DNA of 64,000 bases from NCBI GenBank assembly GCA_037349105.1, contig JAYJMM010000124.1:6494001-6558000 (forward strand), written 5' to 3'. The notes under the pieces are model-generated. The model did not search any database, was not told the DNA's origin, and saw only the letters and a list, made by a program, of their open reading frames with translations. This document shows positions 11,618 through 24,100 of the stretch, one piece after another. The position numbers were made by a program, and so were the translations under genes. Source of the DNA: Limnomonas spitsbergensis. Lineage: Eukaryota; Chlorophyta; Chlorophyceae; Chlamydomonadales. Position 1 is the first letter of the stretch. Each line of letters starts with the position of its first letter.

Positions 11618-12644
11618 GCTCGGAGGTTGCCCATGTCCGCGATGACAAACGCCCAAGGCAGATAGCATGCAAATCAGCTGGTCGGCATACACAGCAGGTG
11701 GCATGCAAAGCGGCTGCCACAAAGGCACCTGGCAGGCTGACATGCAAAGCAGCTGTAATACAGACCAGGTGGCATGCAAAGCAGCAGGCAGGCAAAGCAT
11801 TTGGCACACATAGCAGTTTGCAAGCAAAGCAGCTGGAACGCTTAGCAGCATACAAAGTAGTTTGGGATGGCCATGGGTTTACCTAGAAATAGAGACAAGG
11901 GCAACGTCTCCTCGCTCCCCAGTGCCACAAGGCATCCAGCCTGCACAGCGATGCGAGCGCAGAAATGGAAATGTCATCACGCACACATCTTGTCTCATCG
12001 AGGTTTAACGCACCACTCTCTCGGCACCAACATCGATTTCCTCGACCTTGCAAGGAGGAGGCAAGTCAATTGACTGCGTCTCCATATATCTGGAAAAGCT
12101 GATGAGTGTGGACGCTGGTTGTGAGCAGACAGAAAACAACAAATAGAGTGTGGCGAATGGATACGGCCGCTCTGACGAGATGCATCTGAAAACGGGCGGG
12201 GCTTGCTGTCCGATTTAGAAAGAACTCGCCGTAGCGTGCCCTGAGGAATACGGCAACCGTGGGACCGTACACCGTGGAATAACGGTCGATCAGGACACCT
12301 GCCGACACCGGGCCCGAGGTAATTTTTGACGTAACCGTTATTTGCGGCGCACGCGTAAGTTGCGGCGTAAATATAACATGAGAGGCGATAGAGTGAGTCG
12401 TCAAGACGTACCGTATGATTGATTTGCGTAGGGAGTTTGCGCGAGTGGGGCTAGGCCTTGGTTTGGTCAGAACATTTTTGCTGCATTCATCTATGGGGGC
12501 ATTTTCTAGCGCTACATCTTAACATTATGGCTTGGTTGCTTATTGAGAAGCCGAATTTACATGGTCAGCTAGAGGAGGGATCGGGCTTTTGCTTCTTATG
12601 GTGGGTCTGACCTTACAATGAGCAACATATCCACATATTTTGCA
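11618..12644. other. Upstream region of the FHA-BRCT gene
   Basis: No gene seen. From 11640 to 11850 there is an irregular repeat of GGCATGCAAAGCAGCTG-like words that keeps two minus frames open by chance. The rest is presumed 5' flank and promoter of the minus-strand gene starting at 11617; no clear TATA motif was chosen. Confidence 0.45.
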
Positions 12645-12890
12645 GGGGGGAATGGTCCAGAGGTACAACGCTGGTGGCATCCATACCAACAGGTTGAGGG
12701 ATCAAACCCGCCACACGATCTCCTCCCTCCCCCTGTCTAGATCGGAGGGTTCCATGTTCCTGCCCCCCTCACATAGGAGGATAGCATGGCTGCACCGTGG
12801 CTGTGCATGGTAGCTGGAATCTAGCTTAGTCATTCCCTACCAGCCCCATGCGGCCGAGCTTTCAGCAGGGCCCACCGGGTATGCACCGTT
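12645..12890 (+). repeat. SINE-like family 2, copy 1, with tRNA-like head
   Basis: Residues 12648-12730 resemble a tRNA: a G-rich 5' stem pairing with a C-rich 3' end, an A-box-like TGGTCCAGAGGTACAACGC, and a B-box-like GGGATCAAACCC. The body continues CCATGTTCCTGCCCCCCTCA, ATGGTAGCTGGAAT, and GCGGCCGAGCTTTCAGCAGG. The same body recurs at 20181-20350 and 36330-36480, so this is a dispersed pol III-type retroelement rather than a functional tRNA gene. Confidence 0.75.
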
Positions 12891-13007
12891 ATTAACATAT
12901 TTCATGGTGTTTCCGGTATGCTCTATTTAGCAAGTCACGACAAATTTCATGTTGGCACACCTCAATTGTTACCTACTGTGAAGTTTTGTGAAGTTTTAAC
13001 AGTCCAT

Positions 13008-13170
13008 CAGAGCATCACATTTGATGCATGGGACATGTGCCCGTAAACCGGTACAAGCACTTGATACACTAGGACAGAAGCGAAAACCAGTGCCCCCCCT
13101 GGGCAAGCAACTAGCACACGACCACGACAGTGGCGTGGGAATGAACCCCGTAGTGCAGAAGATAAGCCCC
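13008..13170 (-). repeat. SINE-like family 4, copy 2
   Basis: Best-preserved copy: AGAGCATCACATTTGATGCA, AAACCGGTACAAGCACT, CCCCCTGGGCAAGCAAC and GGGAATGAACCCCGTAG. On the minus strand GGGGTTCATTCCC is a good tRNA B-box match, suggesting the transcribed strand is minus. Confidence 0.75.
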
Positions 13171-13224
13171 AGCCGATAACATGACGTGGGTGCAAAAAAG
13201 TTCGATTGAGCACCGCTTAGAGAA

Positions 13225-14282
13225 TTAGGGGGGGGACGGGAGATTTGGCAAAGTTTTGAGATGATTCTCTCTTTTCATCATACACTGAAAGATAAAAGAA
13301 CCAAATTTCTTCACGAACACATATGCAGAAACCTCTGCATTTAGTTTGCCCCACACTCCATTTGTGTACCGTTTCATGGCCTCATCCTCGTCCTCTAGGA
13401 AATTATGGAAAGTAAGGTTAAATTGAAAACGAAGGTCTGTGTAGAACGGGCAGTAAATCATGTGAAGCTCATCCTCCCGACATTTAAGATTGCAACATCT
13501 ACAAATCCTCTCGCTACAAGGCACACAAGGTTCCTCAAAGCGCCCCGTCTCAACATTCAGCCAATGCGACCCCATCCGATACCGGGCTACTGCGAAAATA
13601 ATAGTAGGCTTGCTCAAATTGTACCAGAAAGTCTCCTTCACATCACGCTTAATTTGTAACCACTTGGAGAACGTAAACAGCTTGAACCCCGAGCGTTCTG
13701 ACTCAGAAGTAGCACGTACTGACAAGGCCGTACGCGGCATATCACTGGAAAATTTGGAAAGCCACTGATCCCTAGCTAAATTCAGAATGACCTCAAGATC
13801 CCAAGAGGTATTGGCTGAAGCAGTCAATAAATCAATACCCAGAGTCATCAATATCGAAGACAGAAAGCCAGCCCAACAAAATGAAATGCCAGCCTTCGCC
13901 AAATCACTACTTTCCTGCATAGCCAATTTCACTAGGTCACTGTCAGGCCTCAGATTGATTATATTCCAGAAACTCAGGGTCTGCTGAAAAAGACTTAAGA
14001 TAAGGGGTTCACGGTGCAGTTCACTCATGAGAACATATTTGGCCACAGACTTGCGAAGACCTAGACACTGCCTAAGGAAACCCTTGTGAATTACCTCCAA
14101 ATTTCTAGAGAAACCAGTATCTGTCAAGCCGACTCCTTTCGCAAGGAGACCTGGTCCCCAAATTTCACACCCATAAAACAGAATAGGCTTCACCAAAGAG
14201 TAAAAAATATGACATTTAATGTGAACATTGTGTATGTCAAGCTCATGACATCTCCGGACCATGGTATACAAGATGCAGAAGT
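13225..14282 (-). pseudogene. Non-LTR retrotransposon (LINE) reverse transcriptase, 3' fragment
   Basis: An intact minus-strand reading frame encodes about 350 residues like the C-terminal part of LINE polymerases: LVKPILFYGCEIWGP (end of the thumb/connection region), then a long helical region, and a late Cys cluster (CVPCSERICRCCNLKCREDE) followed by HMIYCPFY, as in terminal zinc-finger segments of RTE/L1-like elements. The palm with the catalytic YxDD motif, the endonuclease and ORF1 are absent, so it is 5'-truncated, as is usual for LINE insertions. The open frame continues upstream into a family 3 SINE end, which is not part of the protein. Confidence 0.75.
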
Positions 14283-14340
14283 CAATGACATAACACCGTT
14301 GAGCCATGCTCAAAAGGCTCGGCCGCGTGGGCGCCCGCCT
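14281..14340 (-). repeat. SINE-like family 3, copy 1 (3' end)
   Basis: On the minus strand it reads GCGGCCGAGCCTTTTGAGCA, then a GGTGTTATGTCATTGAC end. It joins directly to the LINE fragment and shares its terminal motif with copies at 15256, 35042, 60682 and 61442. Confidence 0.7.
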
Positions 14341-14599
14341 GGTCGAGAGGAAAATAAACTTGAGGCTAGAGGAGAGGAAATCAACAGACAGAAAAGGAGA
14401 AAGAAAAAGCAACCCAAAAGGTAAAGTAAGTATGACGAATGCTCTGCCCGTCCAGATCCTAGCCCTTAACAAAGAGGAAACAAACAAACATACCGAGCGG
14501 TTGGTCAGGAAAACCAGGTAAAGGGAAACAAAGTAAAAGGACACACAAATAGCAAGGGGGGGGGGGATGAGAAAGGAAGCCTTGGCCACTGAAACGACT

Positions 14600-16294
14600 T
14601 AGCCTGAGAGAAAGCTATCACATCCTCCACAAAAGTCAACATCATCCTACCCTAGCCTGCCCGGATACAAAGCGTGGAAGTCTCTAGCACCGTCTGGGGG
14701 ACCTGCCCATCTCCGCATTTTAAGATGATCTTGCACGCTGTGGCATTGGAAGCAAGCAAGAAACGCGTCCTCCACATGCTCGCCGTCTCCCATGGCCCAA
14801 CATTGCTGGCAGCAGCAAGTGTCACGCTGCTGACCACTGCACTTTCCTCTAGTGTCGTCCACGCTGATTGCGCCGAGCCGCATCCTGAACTTTGTGCGCA
14901 CACAAGCACACTCCCTCTTGCTTGTGCGGCTCCTTGCCTGCGTCAACTGGTCAGGATGCGAGAGCAGCAACATCAAACAGTACCGGTATCCATACTTTTT
15001 AGATATAAGTATGCATACCCATGGGGCGTTTGTTGATGCGTGAGGCGAGTGACATCTCACCGTTTATGGAGAAGTGTAATGGAAGAAGATTTCCAATAAG
15101 GTGTGGTTACACCCGTAAGCCTCTTGAGGACGAATTAAATGACGCTTTAAAAGAGCTTTGCACAATATGGAGGAGTTCATTAGGGATGCCTTTTAGAGTT
15201 CTAGGCCAAAATGGTGATTATTTGTGAGGGCTATAATGGCTGATGATTGGAGCTTGTCAATGACATTACACCTCTGGGCCCTGCTTAAAAAGGCCATGAT
15301 TGAAGCTTGTACTGGTCAAAACTTCACAAACAAGACTAGTCTGGCGGACGTTGTTAGCAAATGAGTGTGGTATAGTGGGTGCGATTTGGTTTGCATGAGT
15401 ATCAAAATGGAAATTGTCAGGATGTGAGATGGTTTCACGGGGGGTGAAGGGCTAACAACATGAGATATCAACAAGAGCGAGGGTCAACGGAGCATTCCTT
15501 GCTAAAATGGATATGGAAACGTTGATCATCATGGCAGTATCATCATTGGCTCGGTTCCGAGTCAAGCAGGAAAGTGGTGGATTCCCATCGAGAGGGATGT
15601 CGAGGGTGAGGAGTGGGGGGACAGGTGGGGAGGGGAGGAGAGGCCTGCATGGGTTAGTCATGTAGGAAGCTAGGAGAGATGTCAAAGGGAGGGAGGCAGA
15701 CAATGGGATGCATGGAGAGGGGAGTCAGGGTCAGGTAAGTCCCTATCCTCCACAACTTCTCTACCTTGGGCTACGTTAGGGCCGTGGTGCAAAATCCCAT
15801 GCACATGCATGGCCTAGAGCTTGTTACCTATCTAAATGTTTACGGATACCGTTATTCCAGACTGCAGACGAGGCAAGCCCAGGCAATCTGTAACACTGGG
15901 ATGGATGTGACAGTTCCAAAGTCGAAAGGGATTTGACATCATTCTAAATGTCATGACAAGCCATATGCTCATGTGCTGAATGGCTGTTTAACGGCAATCT
16001 CAGCCGTTGATCGGAGTGGCACAGGTTCAGTTCACATACAGATGTGTTACAATAAAACTGAAGAGGATGGCTTCGTGTTCAGTCTCTTGCACCTCTCCTT
16101 GGTCTATTCATGCTCAGTCTTGATACGGCACATGCGCCGTACAGGTTAAGGCGATCATGTGTGTCTTCGTCACACTTTGAGAGACCAACGCCCACGTGTT
16201 GGCGCTCTTGTCCAACACCGGTCCAGGTGTAAAAGCCTGGTAGTAACGAGTGATTGCCGCCTTGAAGCAGTTCCTGATTTATTTTAAATACTTG
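14600..16294. other. Intergenic region upstream of the nitrate transporter
   Basis: No gene recognised. It contains a short family 3 remnant (15256-15295) and probably the promoter of the plus-strand transporter gene. A small plus-strand ORF at 15021-15227 (ends LGMPFRVLGQNGDYL) has no recognised family and may be transposon debris. Confidence 0.5.
15256..15295 (-). repeat. SINE-like family 3, copy 2 (fragment)
   Basis: The + strand reads GTCAATGACATTACACCTCT then GGGCCCTGCTTAAAAAGGCC, the terminal 40 bp of the family without its body. Confidence 0.65.
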
Positions 16295-19200
16295 ATGCTC
16301 ACTGTGTCCTCGTATACCGGGACCCCGCCTCTGGTGAAGCCCGCTTCTGTTCTGGAAGATGACCCTGTCTTCGACCTGTGAGTTTCCCAATTTACGGACT
16401 GCCCTATTTGCCACCTGAGTCCTTGCAAGATTACGACTGAAAGGAGTCTATGGACCCACTTTCCGATAATTAGGCCGGTGGACAGCGAGCAGAAGGCCAC
16501 GCAAATCAAGGTACTATTCGCCACTAACAACCCTGTGTCTCGTCCCTGTGTCCTGTCTGTCATGTGGCAAATACGTGTGCATGACGTACATATCAAAAGA
16601 ACGTGAGCGTAGTCACTCTCAGAGTCTCAGTGTATCTGCTTATTCGTTTCTCCTGCCTCTGATTGCAGATCTGGTCCTTTGCAAATCCACACATGCGGTC
16701 TTTCCAGGTATAGTACAAAGGCTTTTAGTGCGACCATGCATCCTCATGCATCTGGCAGGTATTTCGCTTGTCTAGCATGGACATTCATGGACCATGGGAG
16801 AACATGGTCCATGAATGGATGTCTCTCATGACATGGAGTCATGCTGACTAACCACCTCTCCTTCCTCACCTTTGCAGCTATCTTGGATCAATTTTTTCAT
16901 GACGTTCCTGGCCACCTTTGCTCCTGCAGCTCTGCTGTGAGTTTCTCGTGCAAAAGGAGTATGGCATGTCTCATTAAAACAAACGAAAATACCCATGTTG
17001 TGCGCTGATCGTCGCTTCCCTCAGGCCTCTGATCCGTGAGAACTTGAACCTGACAAAGGATGAGATTGGCTTGGCAGGTGTGTGGGGAGGGTTTACCTGT
17101 GTCACAACTACCCGAGTAAGTGACGTAGCCCATTGATGTTATGAAGCTGTGCATGGGAAACTTGTTGCCGTTGCTAAAAATAACGCTCTCATGCTGCAGG
17201 CACCCTATCTGTAATTGGAGCTATTCTTGGCCGTGTCTTCATGGGCACCCTCTTGGACCACTTCGGGTCTCGCACTGGAAATGCGGTGGTGATGCTCATG
17301 TTTGCCCCTCCCATCTTCCTCATGGCGATCGTCACCAATGCCGAGGGCTTCCAGGTCGTTCGTCTATTCATTGGCATATCTCTCTGCTGCTTCATCTGCT
17401 GCCAATATTGGGTTGGCTCTATGTTCAATGTCCGCATCGTCGGCACTGCCAACGCCGTCGCAGCAGGATGGGGGAACCTGGGAGGTGGCGTCACAGCCAT
17501 CATCATGCCAGCTATCGCTTTGGGCATTGAACATAGCGGTGTCCCATCATTTACATCTTGGAGATATTCCTTCTTCATCCCCGGGGCTATCTTCTTGATC
17601 ATGGGTGCAGTGACATTTATGTATGGACAGGTAAGCATGACTTAATTAATTTGCCCCAGGATTAAGGGGCGTCTTGGATGAGTTCACAGCACTCGGCACT
17701 TGAATCAGTCAGTACATGCAAAGGTTTGCATTACGTTCAAAGGTTTGCGGTACATTCAAAGATTTGCGTTACATTCAGCGTGCTCTGTCTCGCAGGACAC
17801 GCCTTTGGGCGACGTGAGGACGCTGAAAAAGAAGGGCATTCTTGCTCCAATGAGGGGCTCTTTCATATCGGTTTTTAAGGCAGCAAGTTTCAACCACAGG
17901 TGGGATGCATGCTGTGGATCATAGGCTGCTCATACGACCATTGCCAAGGTTTTCAAGCTGCTAGGAGACCAATACCCACGTTCTGGGTCATGCTACGAGG
18001 TCAAGAATGCTGCCCTGAAGTCGCAGTGTGCACGCAGGACCTGGCTACTGGCCTTGAACTATGGCTACTGTTTTGGTGTTGAGCTGACAGTGGACAACAT
18101 CATTGTCTCATACCTCTACGACCAGTTTGCTTTAAGCTTGGTAACAGGTACGCGAAGCTCCTTTTAGAGACCGCAGCCTTGTCACCCAGTGACACGGTGT
18201 TATTCTCATGTCCTGTATTGCTATCTTCTGCACTTCCTGACAAAAGCCCTCGTCCGTATTGCCATGTACAGCTGGCGGGCTCGGCGCTCTTTTTGGCCTC
18301 ATGAACCTCTTCAGTCGCGCTACTGGGGGCATTTTGTCAGACCTGGCGGCTCTGCCATGGGGCATGCGTGGCAGGATCTGGGTTCTGTTCATCCTGCAGT
18401 TCCTCAGTGGAGTGTTCTGTCTCGTTATGGGCGAGTTGAGCACCTCGCTCAGCGGCACCATCGTGACGATGATCATCTTCTCTATCTTCTGCCAGCAAGC
18501 CTGCGGCGCAACGTTTGGTATCGTGCCCTTTGTCTCGAGACGCTCTTACGGGATTGTTTCTGGTATCGTCGGGGCTGGAGGCAACGTTGGGGCAGTGGTG
18601 ACACAAGTCATCTTCTTTGCGGGCTCAGTGGCATCACCAAAGTAAGTCTCAAAGCCTTATAGCGTAAGTCTTAAAGCCCAAGTCTGAAAGCCTCAAAGCC
18701 TAAGTCTCAAAGCCTGCTCAAAAGATTGTTCTGAATTTTAATGTAATCAAAGTGGCATTCCCTGGTACCTGGCCATGTTCCATACAATGTCTTGTGTCTC
18801 ATGGCATGAAGATGCACTTCTCGCAATCAGCTGGACGGATGTGAAACCCTTGTTATGCCATTTCCCCCAGGATGTCAGTCCCGAGAGGCTTGTTGTGGAT
18901 GGGAGTCATGATCATGTGTGTGACGTGCTCTCTACTTTTTCTTCATTTCCCCATGTGGGGCAGCATGATCCGCCTGGCGAACCCTGACGCCACCGAAGAG
19001 GACTACTACGTCCGCGAATGGACAGCGGCGGAGGTGTCAGGGGTAAGTGCCTTTCGCGCCAAAGGCATTTCGTTCACTTGCAATACAGGTTGTGCACATG
19101 CCCAGCATGGGACGCTTTGGATGCTCCTGCGCAGGGTCTGCATTCCGGAGCTATGAGGTTCGCCATGGAGTCTAAGAGTATGCGCGGCACCATCCGAGGC

Positions 19201-19326
19201 TACAAAGGCTACACCGCTAGGAACAAGGGAATGATGTGCAAACCCATTCCTGAAGGTTCTGAAGAAAACGGATCCTTGGCATCTGAGATAATATTAACGC
19301 CAGCAGGCAGCAAGGGTGCATGCTGA
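16295..19326 (+). CDS. NRT2: High-affinity nitrate transporter, NRT2/NNP family (MFS)
   Basis: About 569 aa, proton-coupled nitrate (nitrite) uptake at the plasma membrane. Exons: 16295-16377, 16474-16510, 16669-16707, 16878-16936, 17025-17077, 17200-17630, 17796-~17870, ~17949-18147, 18272-18641, 18871-19042, 19135-19326 (TGA). The N terminus reads [15 protein letters not shown] then [15 protein letters not shown], a plant/algal NRT2 hallmark; [15 protein letters not shown] follows. Both nitrate signatures are present: [11 protein letters not shown] after the fifth helix and [12 protein letters not shown] in the C-terminal half; [14 protein letters not shown] is typical of the family. The hydrophobic pattern fits 12 membrane helices. 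The junction after exon 7 is uncertain: the best donor (17899) is out of phase with the next exon, and a weaker donor at 17871 restores the frame. Its co-oriented downstream neighbour is nitrate reductase. Confidence 0.93.
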
Positions 19327-21143
19327 GCAAGGTACTAGAGAGAGAGGGTAAATAGAGGATGGCCAAGAAAATAGTGGGGTTTGTCCCATGATTTCATAAC
19401 GTGTCACATGTTAACATACAATATTGCTTATCGAGAGCGAGATGACTGCACGCTGCATACTATGAGGAAACTTTTAAAAATACTTGTTCAACCATGTTTC
19501 TGTATAGGGCATGGTCAAAAGAGGTCTCGCTCATACTGTATGTGCATGAGAGATTGTCCTTGATGAGGTGAAAGATGCGCGATATACAACAGTCAAAATA
19601 CTAACGTTCTGCTTTATTTCTCTTGCTGCAAGCCTAGTTTTTATCTTCTTACTCTCAGCTGCGATGGTTTGAGTGAATCCCCAGATCATCTCCTGGTGAT
19701 GTTGGAACTCATCTAGGTTACTATTGAAATTTCACTGGCTTTGGGCCTAAATGATTATTGCTCATATTTTGTGGGTCTGTTAAAATCATGGGTTTTCAGG
19801 TGATCAATCACCTGCATTGCCCCCATTGAGCATTTAAGCATATCAGATGTAACTTTCATATTTTGTCTTCTGGCTCTGTTACCAGTATCCCCCGAACCTA
19901 CATGCTTGTAGCCTGGAATACTGTTTCTTATTTCGCCCACAGTACTTGTCATTTTAAGTGCAGTGCATGCTTTTGCCCGGGCCCTTTGAATAATGCAGGC
20001 TGCGGTTGAGATTGGAGATGCTTATCTCATTGGTATATGTTTCCTGGGCATTAGCAACTGCCACACACCCATGGAAATCACGTGGACTGTTAAGTCCGGA
20101 AAATTGTTGTGACCTGTTCCCCTTACCGAATAGTACAAACAGTGATGAGAGCCAGGGGATGAGAGCAGGAAGATCACATGATACAGCCGTAGTATTTGAA
20201 GGATCGAACCCGTGCCTCCATGTTCCTGCCCCCCTCCTATTTGAGGGTGGCATGGATGCACCATGGTCCTGGCTGTGCATGGTAGCTGGAATCAAGCTTG
20301 CTCATCCCCTACCAGCCCCACGTACCGTGGCCCAGCAGGTATGCACCGCTCTAAACAGCCATATTTGATCCTGTCTAAAAAGTGAAGTTGAACAAGGCAG
20401 TGTGACTCGCAGCCACTCAGCTGCACCCTTGCTTCAGTAAATTCCCAAAGGCTCCCATAGACCAGTACCTGTTAGCTCAAGAGATCGGTTGTCTGGCTGT
20501 CGGAAAATATATAATGTGAGTGGTGACCGCCCGACCTCCATCTCGAATCCTGCAGTCTAAACAGCTGCACTATTTTTACGAAGAGGAGCCTCACTATTGT
20601 TACAGGCGGTCGGAGAAAGCTAATTCTGATGACGAGCTTCACAATTTTGAAGATTGCCCCTTCAAGAGGACCAAGATGAGGGGTCACTCCTTTCACGTGG
20701 GATCACGAGAAGTGAAGCACGTGGGGGCACAAAAAACACGACACCTCAAATTCACGTTATCAAAAAGCTGTGTACGCCGGGACATGTCTATGAATTAAAT
20801 TGACAATGTGCTGGGTAGCTTTGTGACGACTGTTCGACAGATTGGATGCGCGGTGGGGGTCAGAGAGGTGGGGCCAACTGGGGGCGATTTGCTCGGTCGT
20901 GTTTTTTTGCCGTACGAGAACAACGTCTCCACGTGAAGTGGCAAGCAGTAAACTTAATGAACGAGCGCGAGCGTGTCAGTATTAAAAAAATTGAGATCGA
21001 TTGCTTCCATCCACGTCCGTAAACTTCATCAGTACGGCAGGCTCCCCACAGCACCCTTACGGAGTGCCTCTTTACAGGAGGGTCAGAGCTCTTCGGGCCT
21101 GTGTTTTAAGTTAATCCAACCTTCGTTTAACAAATTCAACAAC
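19327..21143. other. Intergenic region between NRT2 and nitrate reductase
   Basis: It holds a family 2 SINE-like copy (20181-20350) and the presumed nitrate reductase promoter and leader before the ATG at 21144. A plus-strand ORF at 20520-20798 has no recognisable family or splice support. Confidence 0.55.
20181..20350 (+). repeat. SINE-like family 2, copy 2
   Basis: It retains the B-box-like GGATCGAACCC and the body words CATGTTCCTGCCCCCCTCCT, ATGGTAGCTGGAATCAAGC and CCCAGCAGGTATGCACCG; the A-box end is degraded. Confidence 0.75.
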
Positions 21144-24100
21144 ATGTCAGTAGCCGTCCCAAGCCTCGCACACACGCAGTTCGGAGCTCCATTCGAGGCC
21201 CCACTGGCGCCCAGCGACGAGGATTTCAAGCTTCACGCGCCAGCAAGCACCATCGACTTCAAGGATGCCGATACGCCTGATGCGTGAGTCACACTCGCTT
21301 CCTCTGCATACAATTCTGTCGATTTGACCCGTGGCCCCTGCCGTATGCGTGCCCCGTCTCAGGTGGGTCCCTAGAGACAGCCGCATCCTGCGCCTCACTG
21401 GTCGTCACCCCCTCAACTGTGAGCCCCCCATGGATGCCCTCATGTCCTACGGCTTTATCACTCCGCCTGCCATCCACTACGTCCGTAACCATGGCCCGGT
21501 GGGTACAACCTGGGAGCAATGTGTATTTTAGTGCGTGCCACGGTGACACGCTGCCGGGCGGCCACCACTGGGACAATGGGGACCCAAACTTACCCACAAT
21601 CTATGGATTATGCAGCAGGGGCTCGTCCACCCTGACCTGCCCTCAGTAGGCTAGAAGCGTAGCCGGAGCAACATAAAATTAGCACTGTGACCATAGGTGT
21701 TTGTCCCTCTGGGAAGAGCCTCGGTCAGTCGACATGCGAAATTACAGGCGTACAGCCTGACCCCTTCCTTCCTAATTTCCCAAAAACATGACCTCCACCT
21801 CACCTACCTTCATGAGCAGGCACCCAAGTGCCACTGGTCTACCCACAAGGTGACCATCAACGGCCTGGTGGACAAGCCCATGACCCTGACCATGGACGAG
21901 ATCATCAGCCTGCCCTCCATCACTCTGCCCGTCACGCTAGTCTGTGCTGGGAACCGCCGCAAGGAGGAGAACATGCTGAAGAAGAGCATCGGTTTCAACT
22001 GGGGGCCGTGTGCCGTCAGCACCAGCTACTGGACAGGCGTGAGGCTGCGAGACTTGCTGCTCCACGCTGGGATCAAGGTGTGTTGCTAGCCTGCGATAAC
22101 AAGCTTGCAACAGCGAGCCTGCAGAAGCAAGCAGACAACAGCATGTTGTGCCTGAAAGCACAAATAGTTGCCGGAGGGATGCCCCAGAAGTTCAGTTTGA
22201 ATCATGTTTGCCGCTTATCCGGCTGTCTCCAGCCTCACTCCCCCGCTCATCCCCCTGATTGCAGACTCCAGAGCAAGGCGCCAACTACGTGTCCTTCCGC
22301 GGACCTAAGGGCGAGCTCCCCAAGGGTGAGGACGGCTCCTACGGCACCTCCCTCGAGTACTTCAAGGCCATGGATCCCGCCTCTGACGTCATCATTGCCT
22401 ACAAGCAGAACGGGCGCTGGCTGACTCCCGACCATGGCTTCCCCGTCCGCATCATCATCCCCGGCTTCATCGGCGGCCGCATGGTGAAGTGGCTCGAGGA
22501 GATCACGGTGACAGAGAAGGAGAGTGACAACTTCTACCACTACCACGACAACAGGGTCATGCCCTCGCACGTGGACGAGGAGTTGGCGAAGAACGAGGGT
22601 GGGTCTTGGGTCAGGGATTTACCTGCCATCAACTGGTTCATAATGAGGGTGGGGTGAGGGTTTGAGTGTCCATTTGCAAGCCACACAAACACAAACGCAT
22701 GGAGACTCCATCACAAGTGCAGCTCTTTCCAACGGTGCAGCATCCACTGAGATTTGCCGCAGCATTTCATCTCCTGTGGATTTGAACGGATTACAATCGT
22801 CGTTTGTTTCAGGCTCTGTGGTCCCTAATGATTCCATGTCATGTGTAGGCTGGTGGTTCAAGCCTGACTTCATCATCAATGACCTAAACATCAACAGCGC
22901 AGCAGCCAGGCCCTGGCATGATGAGGTCATCTCTCTGGCTAAGGATGAGCCGTACACGGTCAAGGGCTACGCATACTCAGGTGCGGGCAGGGGCACGGCT
23001 GTTTCCATCATGAGGAAGTCTGCTGTTGTAGCTGCAGGGCTGGCTGTATATGGCCCCCAGGTTGTAGGCTGTGATGTGGCAGAATTGTAGCTGAAGCATA
23101 CCAAGAAAGCACTAGTGGAGGAGTAGGCCCCCTTCACGGTCCTGCTGCCGTCATGTGGACTGAAGGTTATAATGCTGTCTCTGCGGTTGTGGTGCAGGCA
23201 ATGGCTCCAAGATCATTCGCGTGGAGGTGTCGGTTGATGATGGGAAGTCTTGGCGGCTGGCCGACATCAAGAGGCATGAGAAGCCCAACCAGTACGGTGA
23301 GAAGGTGCCCCGCTGCTGGCTGATGTCACTCTTTGCTACGGCAGTCTACTTGCCTGTCTTTCTTCCTGTACCCTACTCAACTGAGGAGCGAGTAGAAATA
23401 CGGATTCAAACAAGTGTCGAAATGACATCTTGGGTGCCCTCCCTGCCCTCCTTTGCTGTCAGGCAAGCACTGGTGCTGGATCTTCTGGGACATTCAGGTG
23501 CGGACATTCGACTTCCTCCAGTCCAAGGAGCTCCTGGTCCGGGCTTGGGACCAGACGATGAACACACAGCCTGCCATGATCACCTGGAACCTCATGGGCA
23601 TGATGAACAACTGCTACCACAGGTGAGGGACACAATCATGACCGTTGTACGAGGACAGGTGCAGATCATGGAACCTTCAACGCTTGTCGGCTTGTTTCAT
23701 CAGATACAGACTTGTGTACTTCAATCAGTGTTGTGCCTTACGGTCCTTACGGTGGCTGAATTATGTAGCTGAGTTTCAGTCATTGTAATGTCAGGGCAAA
23801 TTCAGCTACTTAACCAGGAAGAGACTGTAATTACTTGCATGATTTCTGAATTACAGCGCAATTGCACAGCACTGACTTATGGCAGATGTGATGGCCCGGA
23901 TTCAAATAGCCCTGTCCTGGTCCTTCTCCAAACAGCGATGTGGCTCTGCCTCCAGGATCAAAATCATCCCGGAGCGAGACGCTGAGGGCTGCATGGTGTT
24001 GCGCTTCCAGCATCCCGCGCCCGTTGAGGTGGGCGAGCGCGGAAACATCGGCTGGAGGGAGGAGGACAACTTGCGCGAGCAGGCGCTGCTGGCGGCCAAG

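Noticed and set aside
11357..11851. C-terminal exon of a separate gene ending LRLPPK
   Set aside because: An internal GTGAGC donor at 11385 joins this frame in phase to the FHA exon at 10636, giving the VGR strand of the FHA domain; the downstream stop lies in the intron.
12648..12730. tRNA gene
   Set aside because: The A- and B-box-like motifs and stems are imperfect, and the segment heads a repeat whose body recurs at two other places, so it is treated as a SINE head.
13225..14589. Intact 454-aa host protein
   Set aside because: The C-terminal 350 residues match LINE polymerase ends, and the N-terminal part is translated SINE family 3 and AT-rich DNA.
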